Source: Ruminococcus flavefaciens (lineage in GTDB: Bacteria > Bacillota > Clostridia > Oscillospirales > Ruminococcaceae). From it: a stretch of DNA of 25,441 nt. Positions 8,450-15,435 of this stretch are shown in pieces (the first letter of the stretch is position 1; each line of letters opens with the position of its first letter). A program made the position numbers and the translations under genes. Under the pieces are notes generated by a model. That model ran no database searches. It worked only from the letters and a program-made list of their open reading frames with translations, and was not told where the DNA came from. The stretch spans positions 1-25,441 of the forward strand of contig SFMO01000032.1 in assembly GCA_004554385.1 (NCBI GenBank). The letters run 5' to 3'.

Positions 8450-8478
8450 ATTTTAACATATTATATTGTAAATGGCAA
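8450..8478 (-). promoter_or_regulatory. Promoter of the TIR - RCK/RyR operon
   Basis: TTGCCA (8478-8473), a 17-base spacer and TAAAAT (8455-8450) on the minus strand, with TG one base before the -10 (extended -10). Transcription would start near 8443, inside the inverted repeat, giving a short leader of about 30 bases. Confidence 0.65.
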
Positions 8479-8559
8479 GGGGCGCGGCGTAAAAGCTTCG
8501 GTTTATTCGGACTTCTGCGCGAAAAAGGGGGCAGCGGCTCGCCGCTTCTTCAAAGAAAA

Positions 8560-8593
8560 ACACGCTCTCCATACTGATCGATGGAGAGCGTGT
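8560..8593 (-). terminator. Intrinsic terminator after the BspA-like gene
   Basis: ACACGCTCTCCAT (8560-8572) pairs perfectly with ATGGAGAGCGTGT (8581-8593), and on the minus strand it is followed by TTTTTC. A smaller CTGCTG/CAGCAG hairpin lies between it and the stop codon. It separates the LRR gene from the TIR operon. Confidence 0.85.
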
Positions 8594-8658
8594 CCTTTTA
8601 CATGATGTGCATAGCTGCTGAAAAAATACAGCAGATTATTTATCAGCGCGACCGGTTA

Positions 8659-9618
8659 TCAGAAGCTGAAGAAGTTCTTGAACTGGTTGATAACGCTGTC
8701 TGATGTGCTTGATGAGTACTTGTGTACCTTGGACTTGAGACCTGAAGCTGAATCGCTGAAAGCGTCTTTGCTGCTTGAAGAGTGTACAGTTCGGTCTGTA
8801 CCGATGGAATTGAGCTTTGTGCACTTGGAGAAAGCATGGCTCTTGATAGTAACAGGTGATGAGTTAGGACCTGCGAAATTTACAAGTGTAATGCCTGATT
8901 CGCTGAAAGCTCTGTTTCCCACAGATTCCATTGTTGCAGGTAAATATATCTTTGTAAGGCTCTCGCACTGACAGAAAGCATCATCACCGATTGTTTTGAG
9001 ACTGCTGACAGGCTTGCGGTCCTCTACAGTATAAGCAATCTCTGTAATAGCAGTATTACGGAATGCACGAGCACCGATAGAAGTTAAAGATTTAGGCAGT
9101 CTGATAGATCCTGTAAGCTTAGTGCAGCCGTTAAATGCATCATCGCCGATAGTCTCAAGATATATTGCAGCATTGAGGTCGACCATTGTGAGAGCAGCGC
9201 CCTTAGGTGCCTTCTTGCTGTTTTCCGGTATCTTTCCGTCCTTGCCATGGAATGCGCCGTTTGCAATAGCTACTGTCTTGTAGAAAGTACCGTTTACGTT
9301 GATACCCTTAGGGAATTTGATGCGTGAATCCGCAAAGTCAATTCCTAAGATCGTAGCAATATACTCTGTTTTATCATTTACCTTTCTGGTAGTAAACTCA
9401 TAATTTACATGTCCAAGATTAACTTTATTTGTATCGCGCAGACCTGTAATGCTTGGAACCCAGTTGTTGTCAAAGCTGTCGCAAGAATTTACATACACAG
9501 AAGCTGAAGCAGAAAGGTTGTTTACGATGGGTGTGGATGATACTGATGTTAATACGGGTGCTGCACACATGATTGCTGCGCCTGTAGCTGCAATAATTGC
9601 TTTAAGTGTTTTTTTCAT
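8659..9618 (-). CDS. Secreted BspA-type leucine-rich-repeat protein
   Basis: 319 residues. Residues 1 to about 37 are a signal peptide (MKKTLK, hydrophobic core, ASAS near the cleavage region). The centre carries repeats of the BspA/LRR_5 type, with units like TIGDDAFNGCTKL, SIGARAFRNT, TIGDDAFCQCESL and SVGNRAFSES at about 20-30 residue spacing. This repeat family occurs in surface and secreted proteins of gut bacteria, where it can mediate adhesion; no catalytic domain, LPXTG anchor or dockerin is visible, and the C-terminus is a Ser-rich tail ending FKNFFSF. It is monocistronic with its own promoter (9819-9847) and terminator (8560-8593). The start has AGGAG at 9 bases. Substrate or partner is unknown. 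Confidence 0.85.
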   Translation of the reverse strand: MKKTLKAIIAATGAAIMCAAPVLTSVSSTPIVNNLSASASVYVNSCDSFDNNWVPSITGLRDTNKVNLGHVNYEFTTRKVNDKTEYIATILGIDFADSRIKFPKGINVNGTFYKTVAIANGAFHGKDGKIPENSKKAPKGAALTMVDLNAAIYLETIGDDAFNGCTKLTGSIRLPKSLTSIGARAFRNTAITEIAYTVEDRKPVSSLKTIGDDAFCQCESLTKIYLPATMESVGNRAFSESGITLVNFAGPNSSPVTIKSHAFSKCTKLNSIGTDRTVHSSSSKDAFSDSASGLKSKVHKYSSSTSDSVINQFKNFFSF

Positions 9619-9723
9619 AATAAAAATCTCCTGTTACATCTTTTTTTAGTTTAAGTGATAGATCATAGAGTGACATATAGTACAATAAGCAACTGATATA
9701 CACACTGGGTCCTTTTGTGGATA

Positions 9724-9770
9724 GATCTGAAAATTGCCTTCCGGAACGGCTTTTTGATATTTTTCTGATC
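9724..9770 (-). other. Leader stem-loop of the BspA-like gene
   Basis: The 195-base leader between promoter and start contains an extended imperfect hairpin: GATC...GAAAA arms at both ends and an inner GCC/GGC stem. It is not followed by a U-run, so a terminator is unlikely; it may stabilise the mRNA. No known riboswitch motif was recognised. Confidence 0.4.
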
Positions 9771-9818
9771 TTAGTTAACGTTACTGAGTCTATGTGTTAT
9801 CGTCGCCCTACATTGTTG

Positions 9819-9847
9819 ATTTTACCACAACACTTTTGAAATGTCAA
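9819..9847 (-). promoter_or_regulatory. Promoter of the BspA-like gene
   Basis: TTGACA (9847-9842) and TAAAAT (9824-9819) on the minus strand with a 17-base spacer. Predicted start near 9812. Confidence 0.75.
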
Positions 9848-10021
9848 TACATTTTTCAACATTTTGTTGTAATGTGAAATGATTACAGAATGAAAAAATT
9901 AAAAAAATAGCGGTATTTGGCTGCTGCGGAAATATCACTTTAACGTAGTATACAAAATGCGGAAAGCCCGAATCGACGTTATACTGCTCATTTTGACTTA
10001 TGGTAAAATATTGTTGCTATG

Positions 10022-10152
10022 CTGCCGGCTGAGACGGATATATAGTCCAAAGAGAAATGTGCCAAAACGCATTTTCTAATTAGCTGAAGTTAACATATCC
10101 GGCAGGTGGGAACGCTTTCTGTGGCAGCTTCTTCAGCAAAAATGCATTTCTC
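10022..10152 (+). other. Self-complementary intergenic stretch upstream of the HD-GYP gene
   Basis: In the gene-free region 9850-10188 several perfect pairings are possible: CTGCCGG (10022-10028) with CCGGCAG (10099-10105), CGGATAT (10035-10041) with ATATCCG (10095-10101), GCTGAAG (10083-10089) with CTTCAGC (10131-10137), and GAGAAATG (10052-10059) with CATTTCTC (10145-10152). Some exclude each other. Only a weak promoter (TTGACT near 9993) precedes it, so whether it is transcribed, and from which strand, is unknown. Confidence 0.35.
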
Positions 10153-10188
10153 ATTTTGTGCATAAAAGTAAACTTTTTTGGCAGACTA

Positions 10189-10217
10189 TTGTTTTTTGTC
10201 TGCTATTGTGCTATAAT
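10189..10217 (+). promoter_or_regulatory. Extended -10 promoter of the HD-GYP gene, with overlapping inverted repeat
   Basis: TATAAT (10212-10217) is preceded by TG plus one base (extended -10), with a weak -35 TTGTTT (10189-10194) at 17 bases. GCAGAC (10181-10186) and GTCTGC (10198-10203) form an inverted repeat across the -35, a plausible operator. The leader is about 90 bases. Confidence 0.6.
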
Positions 10218-10312
10218 ATACATATAAATAGGTAAGATTTTGAAAACTTTTGGGCATATTTTTGAATATATATACTGCCTGTTTTTTTGAAACCTCAGGG
10301 GGACTTTAAAAT

Positions 10313-12718
10313 ATGGATAAAATCATAGAACTATTGAAAGAATATCAGCTCAATATAATGTTTGCACTGACTCTTATATGCGGCATGCTTGCATTTTTTG
10401 TTCTCATAACAAAGACGCTCATACCGTCGCGCAAATACATCATGCTATCTCTTGAGCTCTCCGCCATGTTCCTGCTCATTTCTGACAGAATGGCTTACAA
10501 CTACCGCGGAAACACAAGTGACATAGGCTTCTGGATGGTGAGAATAAGCAACTTCATGGTATTTGCACTTACTCTTGGCATTATCTTCATCTTTACACTG
10601 TATCTGATAGACTTGTATATACACGATGGAGGCTTTGAAAAGCCGCCTCTGCGGCTGAAGCTGTCATGCGCCCTTTGCGGAATGGGGCTCATTCTGCTTA
10701 TAATATCACAGTTTACAGGATTTTACTATACCTTTGACGAGCTCAATCAGTACCAGCGCTCGCCGGGCTTTATAGTCTGCTATCTGTTTCCGCTGATAAT
10801 TCTGATACTTGATATGTCCGTAATACTCGAACAGTACAAGCGAATAAGCAGAAATCTCCGTATTTCTATACTTCTGTTTTCCGTGGTGACGCTGCTCTCT
10901 GCCATTGTACAGATATTCACATACGGCGTTTCCCTTATAAATATCACCATTGTCGGGCTGGTAGTGCTGCTTTATGTCTATGCACTTCTGGATATGAACG
11001 AGATGATAGAACGCGCCAACAAACTGGAGATAGAAATGGTACGTGAAGAGCAGAAAAATATGCACCTGCTGTTCGAGCAGACCGCAACTGCTCTTGCAAA
11101 CGCTATCGACGCCAAGGACAAGTACACCCACGGTCATTCACGCAGAGTAGCCAAGTATTCAGTGAAGGTGGCAAGAAGTGCAGGCAAGAGCGAAAAGGAG
11201 TGCGAGGAGATATACTTCGCAGCCCTTCTTCACGACGTTGGTAAAATAGGCATAAAGGACAGTATCATCAACAAAGAGGGCAAGCTCACCGACGAGGAGT
11301 ACGGCGCTATAAAGACTCACCCCGTCATAGGAATGCAGATACTCTCAAGCATCAGCCAGTCGCCGTACCTCAGTATCGGTGCACACTATCACCATGAGCG
11401 CTATGACGGACATGGCTATCCTGCAGGTCTCAAAGGCGAGGATATTCCGGATATTGCCCGTATCATTGCAGTTGCCGATGCATACGACGCCATGACATCC
11501 AAGAGAAGTTACCGTGACCCTATCCCTCAGCAGCTCGTCCGCGAGGAATTCGTAAAGGGCACGGGGACTCAGTTTGACCCGAATTATGCAAGGATAATGC
11601 TTCACCTCATCGACCTTGACTCAGAGTATAAAATGAAGGAGAGCGAAGACATCGGCGAGGGTGAGGGTATCAGCGACCTTATCTGCACAAGTTACCGCTC
11701 CACTGTTTCCGACGGTATCCTGCTGACCAACAACGTTATCCATATCCACCTCACAAGCAGCATGACCGATGAGAGAAACACTGAGAATATTCCGAGCATC
11801 ATACTCTTCGATTCTCTTGACGGAAGGATACATGAGAGCGAGCGCAAGCGCAGAGACCTGCTTTACCACGAGTATGTGACTATCCATGCCAACGGAAATG
11901 TGGAGCAGGCAGGCGTGAGAAACGTCCGTACCAAGACAAATGAGACCGCAGGAGCTTCTGCTGAAACAAAAGCGATGCTTCGCGGCGAAAAGATAGATTT
12001 TGACATCGAAGCGACACGCTATAAGGATCACGCTCTGCTGAGACTGTCCAACCGTTTCCGCTTCCATGAGATAATCATAGCTCTCCCCGACAGTACGCGA
12101 TTCTGCTACCTCTCGCTGACGGGAAAGAATTGTACTATCGAGGGAGTGGAGGTCTCCAAGACAGGTGAGACCATAGGAGATGGATCTATTCCGCGTATCG
12201 CTGAGGAAATAAGCTATATCGATTCACCTGCCGGGGATATTCCCAATGTGCAGATAGACGGCTGGCGCTCGGCTTGTTCAGAGGGTTTCGAGATAACCGA
12301 CGGAATGTGCGTATCTTTCCATACCATGAGCCTCCCCACTGCAAGACTGGTATGGCACTGCCCCTTTGCTCTCATATATACATCTGCTGACGGCAGGGTA
12401 GGAGGCGAAAAATACCGCGAGCTCACCATTGTGAGAATGGACGGCGAGGGCTGGGAGGAAGATGACCACGCCGAAAACCGTGTTATCGTCAACAAGCTGG
12501 ACAGCTTCACCGACTGGAACAACTGGAAGGTGCAGAACAAGGCGGGACAGGAATGTGAACTTCACTTCAAGCTGGATAAAGAGCAGATAATTATTTCTGC
12601 GGAGTACTGCGGCTTGTCCATACACTCGGTGACAACAGTCTCGGACAGTGTTCCGAAGCTCTATGCCGCTCTTACGGGAGACCAGTGCGCTATAACCAAT
12701 ATCCGCATAAAACGATGA
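10313..12718 (+). CDS. Membrane HD-GYP cyclic-di-GMP phosphodiesterase with C-terminal beta-rich domain
   Basis: 801 residues. Seven hydrophobic helices fill residues about 12-226 (sensor resembling the 7TM regions fused to signalling enzymes), followed by a short coiled linker. The HD-GYP domain is about 250-440, with the metal-binding HD in LLHDVGKIGI (305-314), HYHHERYDGHGYP (358-370) and ADAYDAMTS (388-396). Members hydrolyse cyclic di-GMP to pGpG or GMP, and the catalytic motifs look intact. Residues about 445-801 form a large domain I do not recognise, rich in beta-strand and aromatic residues (DSFTDWNNWKVQNK, ELHFKLDKEQIIIS) and reminiscent of a jelly-roll ligand-binding fold. The start has AGGGGGA at about 8 bases. 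Monocistronic; followed by the palindrome of repeat copy B. Confidence 0.88.
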   Translation: MDKIIELLKEYQLNIMFALTLICGMLAFFVLITKTLIPSRKYIMLSLELSAMFLLISDRMAYNYRGNTSDIGFWMVRISNFMVFALTLGIIFIFTLYLIDLYIHDGGFEKPPLRLKLSCALCGMGLILLIISQFTGFYYTFDELNQYQRSPGFIVCYLFPLIILILDMSVILEQYKRISRNLRISILLFSVVTLLSAIVQIFTYGVSLINITIVGLVVLLYVYALLDMNEMIERANKLEIEMVREEQKNMHLLFEQTATALANAIDAKDKYTHGHSRRVAKYSVKVARSAGKSEKECEEIYFAALLHDVGKIGIKDSIINKEGKLTDEEYGAIKTHPVIGMQILSSISQSPYLSIGAHYHHERYDGHGYPAGLKGEDIPDIARIIAVADAYDAMTSKRSYRDPIPQQLVREEFVKGTGTQFDPNYARIMLHLIDLDSEYKMKESEDIGEGEGISDLICTSYRSTVSDGILLTNNVIHIHLTSSMTDERNTENIPSIILFDSLDGRIHESERKRRDLLYHEYVTIHANGNVEQAGVRNVRTKTNETAGASAETKAMLRGEKIDFDIEATRYKDHALLRLSNRFRFHEIIIALPDSTRFCYLSLTGKNCTIEGVEVSKTGETIGDGSIPRIAEEISYIDSPAGDIPNVQIDGWRSACSEGFEITDGMCVSFHTMSLPTARLVWHCPFALIYTSADGRVGGEKYRELTIVRMDGEGWEEDDHAENRVIVNKLDSFTDWNNWKVQNKAGQECELHFKLDKEQIIISAEYCGLSIHSVTTVSDSVPKLYAALTGDQCAITNIRIKR

Positions 12719-12740
12719 GTAAATATACCGATTTACCGAG

Positions 12741-12779
12741 CCATAGTATTTCCGACAAAAATAATAGGAAATACTATGG
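12741..12779 (+). repeat. Palindrome of dispersed repeat, copy B
   Basis: CCATAGTATTTCC and GGAAATACTATGG form a perfect 13-bp inverted repeat with a 13-base loop. The same palindrome type precedes promoters in copies A (189-225) and C (13606-13644), 5-8 bases before the -35. It could terminate the HD-GYP transcript or be a shared regulator site; there is no U-tract. Confidence 0.8.
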
Positions 12780-12787
12780 CATTTCTA

Positions 12788-12816
12788 TTGACAGGGCATT
12801 TTTGTTATGCTATAAT
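12788..12816 (+). promoter_or_regulatory. Perfect consensus promoter of luxS
   Basis: TTGACA (12788-12793), 17 bases, TATAAT (12811-12816). Sequence between palindrome and -10 resembles copy A (shared TTTCTATTGACAG and TGCTATAAT), so the luxS promoter is a member of the repeat's promoter module. Predicted start near 12823. Confidence 0.85.
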
Positions 12817-12822
12817 TGTTAC

Positions 12823-13031
12823 TGAGATAAACCGTTTTTATTGGTGCACAGACAGTAAACGGCACTGTTCCATGTATCTGACCGTCGCAATGCTTAAACG
12901 CACTCCGATAAAACTCAGGCTTATCTGATGGGATAATTCCTGAGAACTGATAACAGGAACTTTACTATATCCGCAGGGCTGACGCTTTTGCCGATGCCCG
13001 TAATATGCACATTTTGAAAGGAGATATATAC
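12823..13031 (+). promoter_or_regulatory. Long untranslated leader of luxS
   Basis: About 209 bases between the predicted start and the luxS ATG with no coding frame. Pairings include CTGAG near 12822 with CTCAG near 12914, AGATAA (same 5' segment) with TTATCT just after, a GGATA/TATCC stem enclosing TTCCTG/CAGGAA (about 12930-12973), and GGGC/GCCC near 12976-12998. I compared it with the SAM-I, SAH, cobalamin, T-box and cyclic-di-GMP patterns I know and found no match. Confidence 0.45.
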
Positions 13032-13556
13032 ATGGACCTTATTCCAAGCTTTTCCGTTGACCACACTAAGATTGTTCCGGGTATCTTTGTAAGCAGGACC
13101 GATACTCTGGGAGATCAGAAGATCACGACCTACGACATAAGAGTTACAAAGCCAAATACCGAGCCCCCTGTCGATGTGGCTGCGATGCATTCTCTGGAGC
13201 ACATTGTCGCTACCTTTCTCAGAAATGATCCGCAGTGGAAGGATCAGGTGATCTACTGGGGACCTATGGGATGTCTCACAGGCTTCTATCTCATCCTCAA
13301 GGGGGAGCACAAGCCTAAGGATATCTGCGGTCTGCTGATAAATGCCTTCAGATCTGTTGAGGATACAGATGAGGTGCCCGGCACTTCAGCTGTAAACTGC
13401 GGCAATTACCTCATGCACAATCTTGTTTTTGCGAAGTGGTATGCGCGTAAATTCGCCGATTATCTGACAGAGCACTCAAACGATCCTACCATATTCGAGT
13501 ATCCCAAGTCCGAGAGACTCGTTACAGATGACGGACGCAATTTCTTTGATTCATAA
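13032..13556 (+). CDS. luxS: S-ribosylhomocysteine lyase (LuxS)
   Basis: 174 residues. Cleaves S-ribosylhomocysteine to homocysteine and DPD, the precursor of autoinducer-2, in the activated methyl cycle; cytoplasmic metal-dependent homodimer. Diagnostic residues: HSLEH (53-57) and C123 in CGNY ligate the metal, and C81 in WGPMGCLTGFY is the catalytic cysteine. Length is normal, slightly longer than typical 157-residue forms. I chose ATG 13032 because GAAAGGAGA lies 8 bases upstream; an in-frame ATG at 13005 has no binding site. No pfs/mtnN or other methyl-cycle gene is adjacent, and the gene is monocistronic under the copy B promoter. Confidence 0.97.
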   Translation: MDLIPSFSVDHTKIVPGIFVSRTDTLGDQKITTYDIRVTKPNTEPPVDVAAMHSLEHIVATFLRNDPQWKDQVIYWGPMGCLTGFYLILKGEHKPKDICGLLINAFRSVEDTDEVPGTSAVNCGNYLMHNLVFAKWYARKFADYLTEHSNDPTIFEYPKSERLVTDDGRNFFDS

Positions 13557-13648
13557 AAAATAAAGCCCCGAAGCTTAAAATGGCTGCACTAATATAGCAG
13601 TTTTTGCCATAGTATTTCTGATTTACAGTCAGAAGTGCTATGGCATTT

Positions 13649-13677
13649 TTGTCAGAACTTCAATGCTGTGATATAGT
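13649..13677 (+). promoter_or_regulatory. Promoter of repeat copy C
   Basis: TTGTCA (13649-13654), 17 bases, TATAGT (13672-13677). Weaker than the versions in copies A and B (TTGACA/TATAAT), but at the same place after the palindrome. Confidence 0.65.
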
Positions 13678-13683
13678 TGCTGC

Positions 13684-13963
13684 TAACATAAATCTAAATT
13701 TCGAGCTGAGCCAGCTCGACCGCTTGCCACGTTGTCGCTCGTAAACTCGCTTAATAATATAAGAAATGATATTTGTACATCGCTTACAGCGCGATAAGTA
13801 CGCCGAGCCCATGAACGGGATTCAAAAGGGACTGTGTTCCTTTGGCGGTGTCCAGAGGCAGCGCCTCTGGTCGCTGTTCACAGTTTTCAGAGAACAGCGA
13901 AACAATACGAAGGCGCTCCGCAAGGGTGAATTTCAAAAACAGTCCAGTGGACTGTTTTTGAAA
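13684..13963 (+). ncRNA. Candidate orphan structured RNA (about 280 bases)
   Basis: From the predicted start to a 33-base palindrome (13931-13963) that includes a run of T and can act as terminator. Hairpins in order: GAGCTG/CAGCTC near 13702-13716, CCAGAGGC/GCCTCTGG (13852-13870), CGCTGTTC/GAACAGCG (13872-13899), then the ACAGTCC/GGACTGT palindrome; another stem GGGACGCCC/GGGCGTCCC follows (13966-13992). Compared with copy D, stems change while pairing is kept, which supports RNA function. An open frame of 76 codons exists but does not keep frame with copy D. No RNA family was recognised. Confidence 0.55.
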
Positions 13964-14047
13964 GAGGGACGCCCTGCAAGTGAGGGCGTCCCTTAATGGA
14001 TAACAGCTAAATTCCGATTTAGTATAGCAACCGTATAAAATACAATG

Positions 14048-14075
14048 CCCCGAAGCGTTTTTTAATACTTCGGGG
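14048..14075 (-). terminator. Hairpin downstream of the phosphofructokinase gene
   Basis: CCCCGAAG (14048-14055) pairs with CTTCGGGG (14068-14075); on the minus strand it is followed by CATTGTATTTTA, a loose U-rich tail. Likely the 3' end of the PfkB-family transcript. Confidence 0.6.
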
Positions 14076-14122
14076 TGAAACTTCTATATGGGAATCCGAT
14101 TAAATGCCTTGGGGGTTTAACT

Positions 14123-15031
14123 TTATATGGTCCTGAGCTGTTTGAAAAGCTCGTCTATGAGTTCCTTTCGGGCAAGTCCGTCGGAAAATGCCGTAGCACC
14201 GCCACAGGCTGTTCCGAGCTTCAGTGCGTAGTCAAGGTCGTTGTCCGCAGAGCCTGCCACAAAGCCTGCCAGCATAGAATCGCCTGCACCAACAGAATTT
14301 CTGACAGTTCCGCTGCAAGCACCGCATTTGATGAGCCTTCCGTTCTCGCAGAGAAGAATAGCTCCGCTGCCTGCCATTGAGACCAGAACGTTTCTTGCTC
14401 CCATGGACTGAAGCTTTACGGCATATTCCACTACTCCGTCATAGGTGGATATGTTGACGCCGAACAGCTCTCCCAGCTCATGGTCGTTGGGCTTTATGAG
14501 AAAGGGTTTGTACTTCAGCACTCTGAGAAGAAGCTCTCCTGCCGCATCGACTACAGTGCGGATATCGCGGTCAGAAAGCATCCCGAGGATCCTCTCGTAT
14601 ACATCGTCGGGCAGACTGTTTGGGATACTTCCTGCAAGTATCAGCGTGTCGCCGTCCATGAGGCTGTCGAGCTTTGAGAAAAGCTCAGAAAGGGCTTCGT
14701 CGTCTATATCGGGACCCTGTCCGTTGAGCTCGGTCTCCTCGGCTGCCCTTATTTTTACATTTATACGGGAATTCCCCGACTTCAGCCTTACAAAGTCGGC
14801 ATCGATACCCATGGCTTCAACGCCCTGCTCGATAGCTTCTCCCGTAAAACCTGCTGTAAATCCCAGTGCCTTTGAGCGCACTCCGAGCTCCGCAAGAACT
14901 GCCGATACGTTTATTCCCTTGCCGCCGAAGTATATCTGCTCTGAATCAGCACGGTTAACGCTTCCCAGGACTATAGCCTGAGTCTTAACCACGTAGTCAA
15001 TGGCAGGATTGAATGTAACTGTATATATCAT
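14123..15031 (-). CDS. fruK: PfkB-family sugar kinase, 1-phosphofructokinase-like
   Basis: 302 residues. Probably phosphorylates fructose 1-phosphate to the 1,6-bisphosphate in the cytoplasm. The start MIYTVTFNPAIDY and GGKGINVS (36-43) are typical of the FruK/LacC branch, KPNDHELGELFG lies in the middle, and the C-terminal VGAGDSMLAGF (247-257) carries the ATP-binding anion hole with catalytic base D251. Tagatose-6-phosphate kinase (LacC) is the main alternative; without fruA, fruR or lac genes nearby the substrate cannot be fixed. Start ATG has GGGAG at about 6 bases. A strong hairpin with U-run (15071-15091) sits only 40 bases upstream, so the promoter is either very close or the hairpin attenuates. 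Confidence 0.85.
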   Translation of the reverse strand: MIYTVTFNPAIDYVVKTQAIVLGSVNRADSEQIYFGGKGINVSAVLAELGVRSKALGFTAGFTGEAIEQGVEAMGIDADFVRLKSGNSRINVKIRAAEETELNGQGPDIDDEALSELFSKLDSLMDGDTLILAGSIPNSLPDDVYERILGMLSDRDIRTVVDAAGELLLRVLKYKPFLIKPNDHELGELFGVNISTYDGVVEYAVKLQSMGARNVLVSMAGSGAILLCENGRLIKCGACSGTVRNSVGAGDSMLAGFVAGSADNDLDYALKLGTACGGATAFSDGLARKELIDELFKQLRTI

Positions 15032-15070
15032 AAATTTGCTCCCTTATAATGAGATATAGCAAAAGAAAAA

Positions 15071-15091
15071 GCGTTTACCAGTGGTAAACGC
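15071..15091 (-). terminator. Terminator or attenuator just upstream of the phosphofructokinase gene
   Basis: GCGTTTACC and GGTAAACGC form a perfect 9-bp stem with a 3-base loop; on the minus strand TTTTTCTTTT follows. It comes after the tRNA-Leu terminator and before the fruK-like gene, so it either backs up tRNA termination or regulates fruK by attenuation. The 21-base palindrome could also be an operator. Confidence 0.7.
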
Positions 15092-15141
15092 TATCTGTAT
15101 ATGTATTACGATTTAAATACCACTTAATGCGCGGAAAAAAA

Positions 15142-15170
15142 TTCGCGCTTCACTTAACGTGAAACGCGAA
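15142..15170 (-). terminator. Terminator of tRNA-Leu
   Basis: On the minus strand TTCGCG-TTTCAC pairs with GTGAA-GCGCGAA across a 5-base loop and is followed by TTTTTTT (15141-15135). It lies 23 bases after the tRNA. Confidence 0.85.
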
Positions 15171-15192
15171 CCTTGCTGCGCGAACTTCGCGC

Positions 15193-15277
15193 TGGTGCGA
15201 GTAATGGGACTTGAACCCATACGTCTCTCGACACACGCCCCTCAAACGTGCCTGTCTGCCTATTCCAGCACACTCGC
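15193..15277 (-). tRNA. tRNA-Leu (anticodon GAG)
   Basis: 85 bases with encoded CCA (15195-15193). Acceptor GCGAGTG pairs with TACTCGC; the anticodon stem CACGT/GCGTG holds the loop TTGAGGG with anticodon GAG; a long variable arm (GTC/GAC stem) marks a class II tRNA; the T arm is ATGGG TTCAAGT CCCAT. Its own consensus promoter is at 15305-15333. Confidence 0.96.
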
Positions 15278-15304
15278 ATTGCAGTATTTCGTGACTGCTT
15301 TAAT

Positions 15305-15333
15305 ATTATATCAGAAAAAAACACGCTTGTCAA
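15305..15333 (-). promoter_or_regulatory. Promoter of tRNA-Leu
   Basis: TTGACA (15333-15328), 17 bases, TATAAT (15310-15305) on the minus strand, a perfect consensus typical of a strong stable-RNA promoter. Confidence 0.85.
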
Positions 15334-15393
15334 GCCTTTTTTTAAAAAAATTTCAAGAATTTTTAGTTAACATAAAAAATAATATTTTCACTA

Positions 15394-15422
15394 TTGACTT
15401 TTACTCCCATTTGGTGTATAAT
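15394..15422 (+). promoter_or_regulatory. Promoter of tRNA-Thr
   Basis: TTGACT (15394-15399), 17 bases, TATAAT (15417-15422) on the plus strand, 13 bases before the tRNA. Confidence 0.8.
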
Positions 15423-15435
15423 GTTTAATGTTGAT

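Larger units (their letters stand above)
13606..13992 (+). repeat. Dispersed repeat, copy C (complete)
   Basis: Contains all modules: palindrome (13606-13644), promoter (13649-13677), 5' half shared with copy A, and hairpin half shared with copy D. It shows no transposase gene or clear target duplication; how it spreads is unknown. Orientation is opposite to copy A, so copies A and C bracket about 13.5 kb as inverted repeats. Confidence 0.85.

Noticed and set aside
13005..13031. Upstream ATG extending luxS by nine residues
   Set aside because: No ribosome binding site precedes it, while the later ATG has GAAAGGAGA at proper spacing and gives the usual LuxS N-terminus.
12823..13031. Named riboswitch (SAM-I, SAH, cobalamin, T-box) before luxS
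   Set aside because: None of the conserved core strings that I know for these classes is present; only an unclassified leader is supported.
13766..13996. 76-codon open frame inside repeat copy C
   Set aside because: The frame is not maintained between copies C and D, the sequence is dominated by palindromes, and there is no ribosome binding site; non-coding RNA explains it better.
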